Assembly (NCBI GenBank): GCA_045543675.1
Contig: JAZPXM010000068.1
Span: forward strand, 1-8,309
Source: URNF01 sp045543675
GTDB taxonomy: Bacteria > Bacillota > Clostridia > Oscillospirales > Acutalibacteraceae
DNA: 8,309 nucleotides
Direction: 5' to 3'
Part shown: piece by piece, positions 6,352-8,309 of the stretch
Layout of the letters: every line of letters starts with the position of its first letter
Numbering within the stretch: the first letter of the stretch is position 1
Notes under the pieces: generated by a model
What the model was told of the DNA's origin: nothing
The model's input: only the letters and a program-made list of their open reading frames with translations
Database searches by the model: none
Made by a program: the position numbers and the translations under genes

Positions 6352-6408
6352 CCTTTTGCCGGCTAAATGTGAAATAAATTTACACAGTTGTGAGAAAGGG
6401 TTACTTTT

Positions 6409-7182
6409 ATGGAAAAACATATCAAGGTCTTGTTGGCGGATAACAGCGACTATTTTGGACTGCCTTGCGCGAAAATTATGCGTGAAAATGGCTTGGAAGT
6501 AGAAACGGTCGAAAAAGACGGTAAGAAAGTATTGGATGCTATTTGTGCGACCCATCCGGACGTGGTGTTGCTGGATTTCTTTATGCCGCGATTAGATGCT
6601 ATCGGCGTAATGAAAGGCGCATATGCGAAATCATTGGCACACGTGCCGCAGTTTATGGTGATGTCCAGCATTGATAATCCGAATATGGAAAGGGAAGCGA
6701 TTTTCGGCGGTGCGGACTACTTTGTTTTAAAACCGTTTTCCGCCACGGATATGGCAATGCGTATTCGCACCCTTTGCGGTAAAACTACACAAACGGAAAA
6801 CCATACGGTGGGAACGGGTGTAGATACCGCCAGTCTGGAAATGCGTGTTACCGAAATTATTCATCAAATCGGCGTACCTGCACACATCAAAGGGTATCAA
6901 TATTTACGTGATGCGATTTTGATGGCGATAGAAGACGATGAGATTATCAATGCGGTTACAAAACGCTTGTATCCTGCGGTAGCGAAAAAGCACAGCACAA
7001 CGTCTTCGCGTGTAGAACGTGCCATTCGTCATGCAATTGAAGTGGCGTGGGATCGCGGTGACGTGGATGTGCTCAATTCTTATTTCGGCTATACCGTTCA
7101 TACGGGTCGCGGTAAACCTACCAACAGCGAGTTTATTGCAATGATAGCGGACAAATTCCGTTTGCAGTTAAAAATTTCTTAA
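6409..7182 (+). CDS. spo0A: Stage 0 sporulation response regulator Spo0A
   Basis: A 257-residue protein, close to the usual Spo0A length of about 260-275. The receiver domain (about 1-120) has the phospho-acceptor Asp56 (LLDFFMP), Ser87 as switch residue and Lys108 (VLKPF). The acidic pair usually written DD is Asp11-Asn12, which is unusual. A variable linker (about 115-137) leads to a highly conserved C-terminal DNA-binding domain. EIIHQIGVPAHIKGYQYLRD, TSSRVERAIRHAIEVAW (sigma-contact and recognition helix) and KPTNSEFIAMIADK make the identification near certain. Known role: master regulator of sporulation entry, phosphorylated by a phosphorelay or orphan kinases, binding 0A boxes. GAAAGGG (6394-6400) sits 8 bases before the ATG. 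It is preceded by tandem 0A boxes and two candidate promoters. The frequent neighbour spoIVB is not adjacent upstream. No terminator follows; the CYTH gene comes next, with its own promoter. Confidence 0.97.
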   Translation: MEKHIKVLLADNSDYFGLPCAKIMRENGLEVETVEKDGKKVLDAICATHPDVVLLDFFMPRLDAIGVMKGAYAKSLAHVPQFMVMSSIDNPNMEREAIFGGADYFVLKPFSATDMAMRIRTLCGKTTQTENHTVGTGVDTASLEMRVTEIIHQIGVPAHIKGYQYLRDAILMAIEDDEIINAVTKRLYPAVAKKHSTTSSRVERAIRHAIEVAWDRGDVDVLNSYFGYTVHTGRGKPTNSEFIAMIADKFRLQLKIS

Positions 7183-7189
7183 AATCTAT

Positions 7190-7217
7190 TTGTTTTTCCG
7201 AAAAAGTATGGTATGCT
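7190..7217 (+). promoter_or_regulatory. Extended -10 promoter for the CYTH gene
   Basis: TTGTTT (7190-7195), a 16-bp spacer and TATGCT (7212-7217), with TG at 7209-7210. The ATG at 7213 lies in the -10 box and is therefore not the start. The predicted leader is about 15-20 bases. Confidence 0.5.
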
Positions 7218-7223
7218 CCTTTT

Positions 7224-7230
7224 AAAGGAG
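7224..7230 (+). promoter_or_regulatory. Ribosome binding site selecting TTG 7240
   Basis: AAAGGAG ends 9 bases before TTG 7240. The upstream ATG (7213) has no ribosome site, and TTG 7231 directly abuts this one. Confidence 0.7.
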
Positions 7231-7239
7231 TTGTCTGCT

Positions 7240-7728
7240 TTGAAGAATTGCGAAATTGAAAGAAAATTCTTGATAGATGTATTTCCCGAACATCTGCCGC
7301 TGTTGGAAACGGCGACTGTGTGGCAGGGATATATCTCTTCTGACCCCGTTGTACGTATTCGTAAGAAAGAAACTGCGGATGCAGTTACCTACCGTCTTTG
7401 CTTTAAAAGCAAGGGTACGCTTGTTCGTACGGAAGTAGAAATAGATGTAACCGCAGATACATTTGATGCGTTGACCGCTCTGCTGGAGGTGCCGCTTATC
7501 CGTAAGGATTACCGTGTGTATCGGTTGGATGACGGTAAACGATTGGAATGTAGCTTAGTGGATAAGGATGCACCGACCGCTTTTTATTACGCAGAAGTGG
7601 AGTTCGAGACGGAACGGGAAGCGTATGCTTTTAAGCCGCCTGCGTTTCTCGGCGAAGAAAAGACGGAAGACTCTGCGTTTACGATGAGTCAATATTGGCA
7701 GCGGAAAATAGCGGCAAAGAAAGGGTAA
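7240..7728 (+). CDS. CYTH-domain protein (triphosphate tunnel metalloenzyme)
   Basis: A 162-residue protein from TTG 7240, typical of bacterial single-domain CYTH enzymes (about 155-190). The defining N-terminal ExExK is Glu5-Ile-Glu7-Arg-Lys9. The charged tunnel residues follow in order: Arg39 and Arg41 (VRIRKK), Arg52 and Lys56/Lys58 (YRLCFKSKG), Glu65/Glu67 (TEVEID), a KDYRVYR segment, and Glu119/Glu121 (YYAEVEFE). Family knowledge: members hydrolyse inorganic or organic triphosphates such as tripolyphosphate or thiamine triphosphate, and a few are class IV adenylate cyclases, so the substrate is open. Starting at TTG 7240 puts EIERKFL near the N-terminus, as in relatives. It lies 57 bases after spo0A with no terminator, so read-through is possible besides its own promoter. 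The next gene starts 5 bases after its stop. Confidence 0.85.
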   Translation: MKNCEIERKFLIDVFPEHLPLLETATVWQGYISSDPVVRIRKKETADAVTYRLCFKSKGTLVRTEVEIDVTADTFDALTALLEVPLIRKDYRVYRLDDGKRLECSLVDKDAPTAFYYAEVEFETEREAYAFKPPAFLGEEKTEDSAFTMSQYWQRKIAAKKG

Positions 7729-7733
7729 GAGAG

Positions 7734-8174
7734 ATGGACATCGTTAAAAAAGCCGAAGAATTGTTTTTAGATGGTTATAATTGTGCACAGGCGGTGTTTG
7801 GCGCTTTTTCCGAACAACTCGGGATACCGTTTGACATTGCAATGAAACTGTCATCATCTTTCGGTGGCGGTATTGGCAGACAAAGAGAAGTGTGCGGTGC
7901 CGTCAGCGGTATGTGTATGGCGGCAGGTATGCTTTACGGGTATGCTACCCCCGAAACGGGCGATATAAAAGCGGAACATTACCGCTTGATACGCGAATTG
8001 TGTGACCGATTTAAAGAGAAAAATGAATCTATCATCTGCCGTGAAATTTTAAAAAACGCAGAAGTAGGGGGCACACCTGCGGCGCGTACGAATGCATATT
8101 ACGCTAACCGTCCGTGCCTGAAATGTGTACACGATGCGGCAGAAATTTTGGAAAATTACATAAACGAGAAATAA
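7734..8174 (+). CDS. C_GCAxxG_C_C family putative redox protein
   Basis: A 146-residue protein matching the Cys-rich family named for this motif (TIGR01909/PF09719). GYNCAQAV (Cys17), FGGGIGRQREVCGAVSGMC (Cys54 and Cys61), Cys90, Cys102 and CLKC near the end (Cys128, Cys131) are all visible; the conserved glycine run precedes Cys54. Family knowledge: the function is unestablished; redox or metal-cofactor binding has been proposed from the cysteines and gene context. No signal peptide or membrane helix is seen. I chose ATG 7734 over 7695 because 7695 lies inside the CYTH gene while AAAGGG (7720-7725) sits 8 bases before 7734. The 5-base gap indicates co-transcription with the CYTH gene. Its terminator seems to have been split by the adjacent insertion element, so expression or 3' end formation may be altered. 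Confidence 0.85.
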   Translation: MDIVKKAEELFLDGYNCAQAVFGAFSEQLGIPFDIAMKLSSSFGGGIGRQREVCGAVSGMCMAAGMLYGYATPETGDIKAEHYRLIRELCDRFKEKNESIICREILKNAEVGGTPAARTNAYYANRPCLKCVHDAAEILENYINEK

Positions 8175-8191
8175 AAAAGAACGCCGCACGG
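8173..8191 (+). terminator. Possible left half of a terminator, split by the insertion element
   Basis: Directly at the stop codon, AAAAAAGA is followed by ACGCCGCACGG. This is the same A-tract plus GC-arm design as the terminators at 2573 and 6201, but no matching right arm (CCGTGCGGCGT) exists before the window ends. The presumed IS3 element begins immediately after, at about 8192. A split hairpin is inferred. Confidence 0.35.
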
Positions 8192-8309
8192 TGAAGTAGT
8201 CAATAGTTAGTAGACACAAAAAAGGAAAGAATTAAGTTGCCAGTTCAAGCCTGTATTGGACTGGCGGTTTTCTTTTAAGTTTTCGAACAGGACGTATGTA
8301 ATTGAAGTA
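8192..8309 (-). mobile_element. IS3-family insertion sequence, transposase-3' end only
   Basis: The segment contains the C-terminal codons of an IS3-type transposase (minus strand), then about 40 bases of non-coding end. The end begins TGAAGTAGTC at 8192, matching the 5'-TG...CA-3' termini of this family, and contains AGTAGACAC. The outer boundary is inferred from TG and from the end of host-like sequence; it is not proven, because the other end and any target duplication lie outside the window. Confidence 0.6.
8232..8309 (-). CDS. IS3-family transposase (OrfB), last 25 codons
   Basis: Reading the minus strand from the window edge, the frame is open to TAA at 8234-8232 and gives 25 residues including PVRKLKRKPPVQYRLEL. 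A final Y-x-N-x-x-RP...K...PVQYR pattern is the usual C-terminus of IS3-family (IS150-group) OrfB integrases, after the catalytic DDE core, which lies outside the window. The inverted repeat 8239-8248/8256-8265 inside the coding end could fold as a hairpin. Whether the complete gene is intact cannot be seen. Confidence 0.75.
   Translation of the reverse strand, partial: YFNYIRPVRKLKRKPPVQYRLELAT

Noticed and set aside
8239..8279. 10-bp hairpin followed by a T-rich run, resembling a terminator for the plus-strand genes
   Set aside because: It lies inside the minus-strand transposase coding end and starts about 65 bases after the stop; the arms are explained by coding sequence, so I do not call it the native terminator, though it might act as one.
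1..8309. CRISPR array, tRNA, rRNA or riboswitch
   Set aside because: No regularly spaced repeats, cloverleaf or conserved aptamer core was seen on either strand; all gaps over 100 bases are explained by promoters, operators and terminators.

Overview
The window looks like a chromosomal segment from an endospore-forming Bacillota, most likely a gut-type Clostridia. The basis is a full-length Spo0A, strong AGGAGG-type ribosome sites, TTG starts, compact rho-independent terminators and moderate GC. The species cannot be named from the sequence alone.

Layout. (1) 1-629 is the 3' end of a clan-A glycoside hydrolase closed by a strong terminator. (2) 747-2549 is a two-gene operon with its own extended -10 promoter: an XRE helix-turn-helix domain fused to a PfkB-type sugar kinase, then a cupin D-lyxose/D-mannose isomerase sharing an ATGA overlap. 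A perfect 40-base palindrome follows and serves as terminator for both this operon and the convergent AraC gene. (3) 2618-3403 is an AraC-family regulator on the minus strand. It is divergent from a three-gene plus-strand operon (3515-6195): an UlaG-like metallo-beta-lactamase-fold hydrolase, an enolase-superfamily sugar-acid dehydratase and an SDR dehydrogenase. Between them lie two near-identical 12-bp direct repeats 21 bp apart, a typical AraC-family operator layout, just upstream of a TATAAT box with no good -35. (4) 6258-7182 is spo0A, preceded by two tandem 0A boxes exactly 10 bp apart. (5) 7240-8174 holds a CYTH triphosphatase-like gene and a C_GCAxxG_C_C putative redox gene. (6) From about 8192 to the window end is one end of an IS3-family element, with the last 25 transposase codons on the minus strand. 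It appears to have landed inside the terminator hairpin of the preceding gene.

How the genes may work together (inference). The hydrolase could release sugars. The isomerase plus kinase could turn mannose into fructose 6-phosphate (or lyxose into xylulose), with the kinase fusion sensing its own substrate. The AraC-controlled trio could form a short oxidative route, sugar to lactone (SDR), lactone to acid (MBL hydrolase), acid to 2-keto-3-deoxy acid (dehydratase). No aldolase or keto-deoxy-acid kinase is in the window. Several default longest-ORF starts are wrong: the first ATG lies inside the -10 box at 775 and at 7213, and GTG 3503 lies inside a ribosome site. Better starts are 802, 2013, 3403 (minus), 3515, 7240 and 7734.
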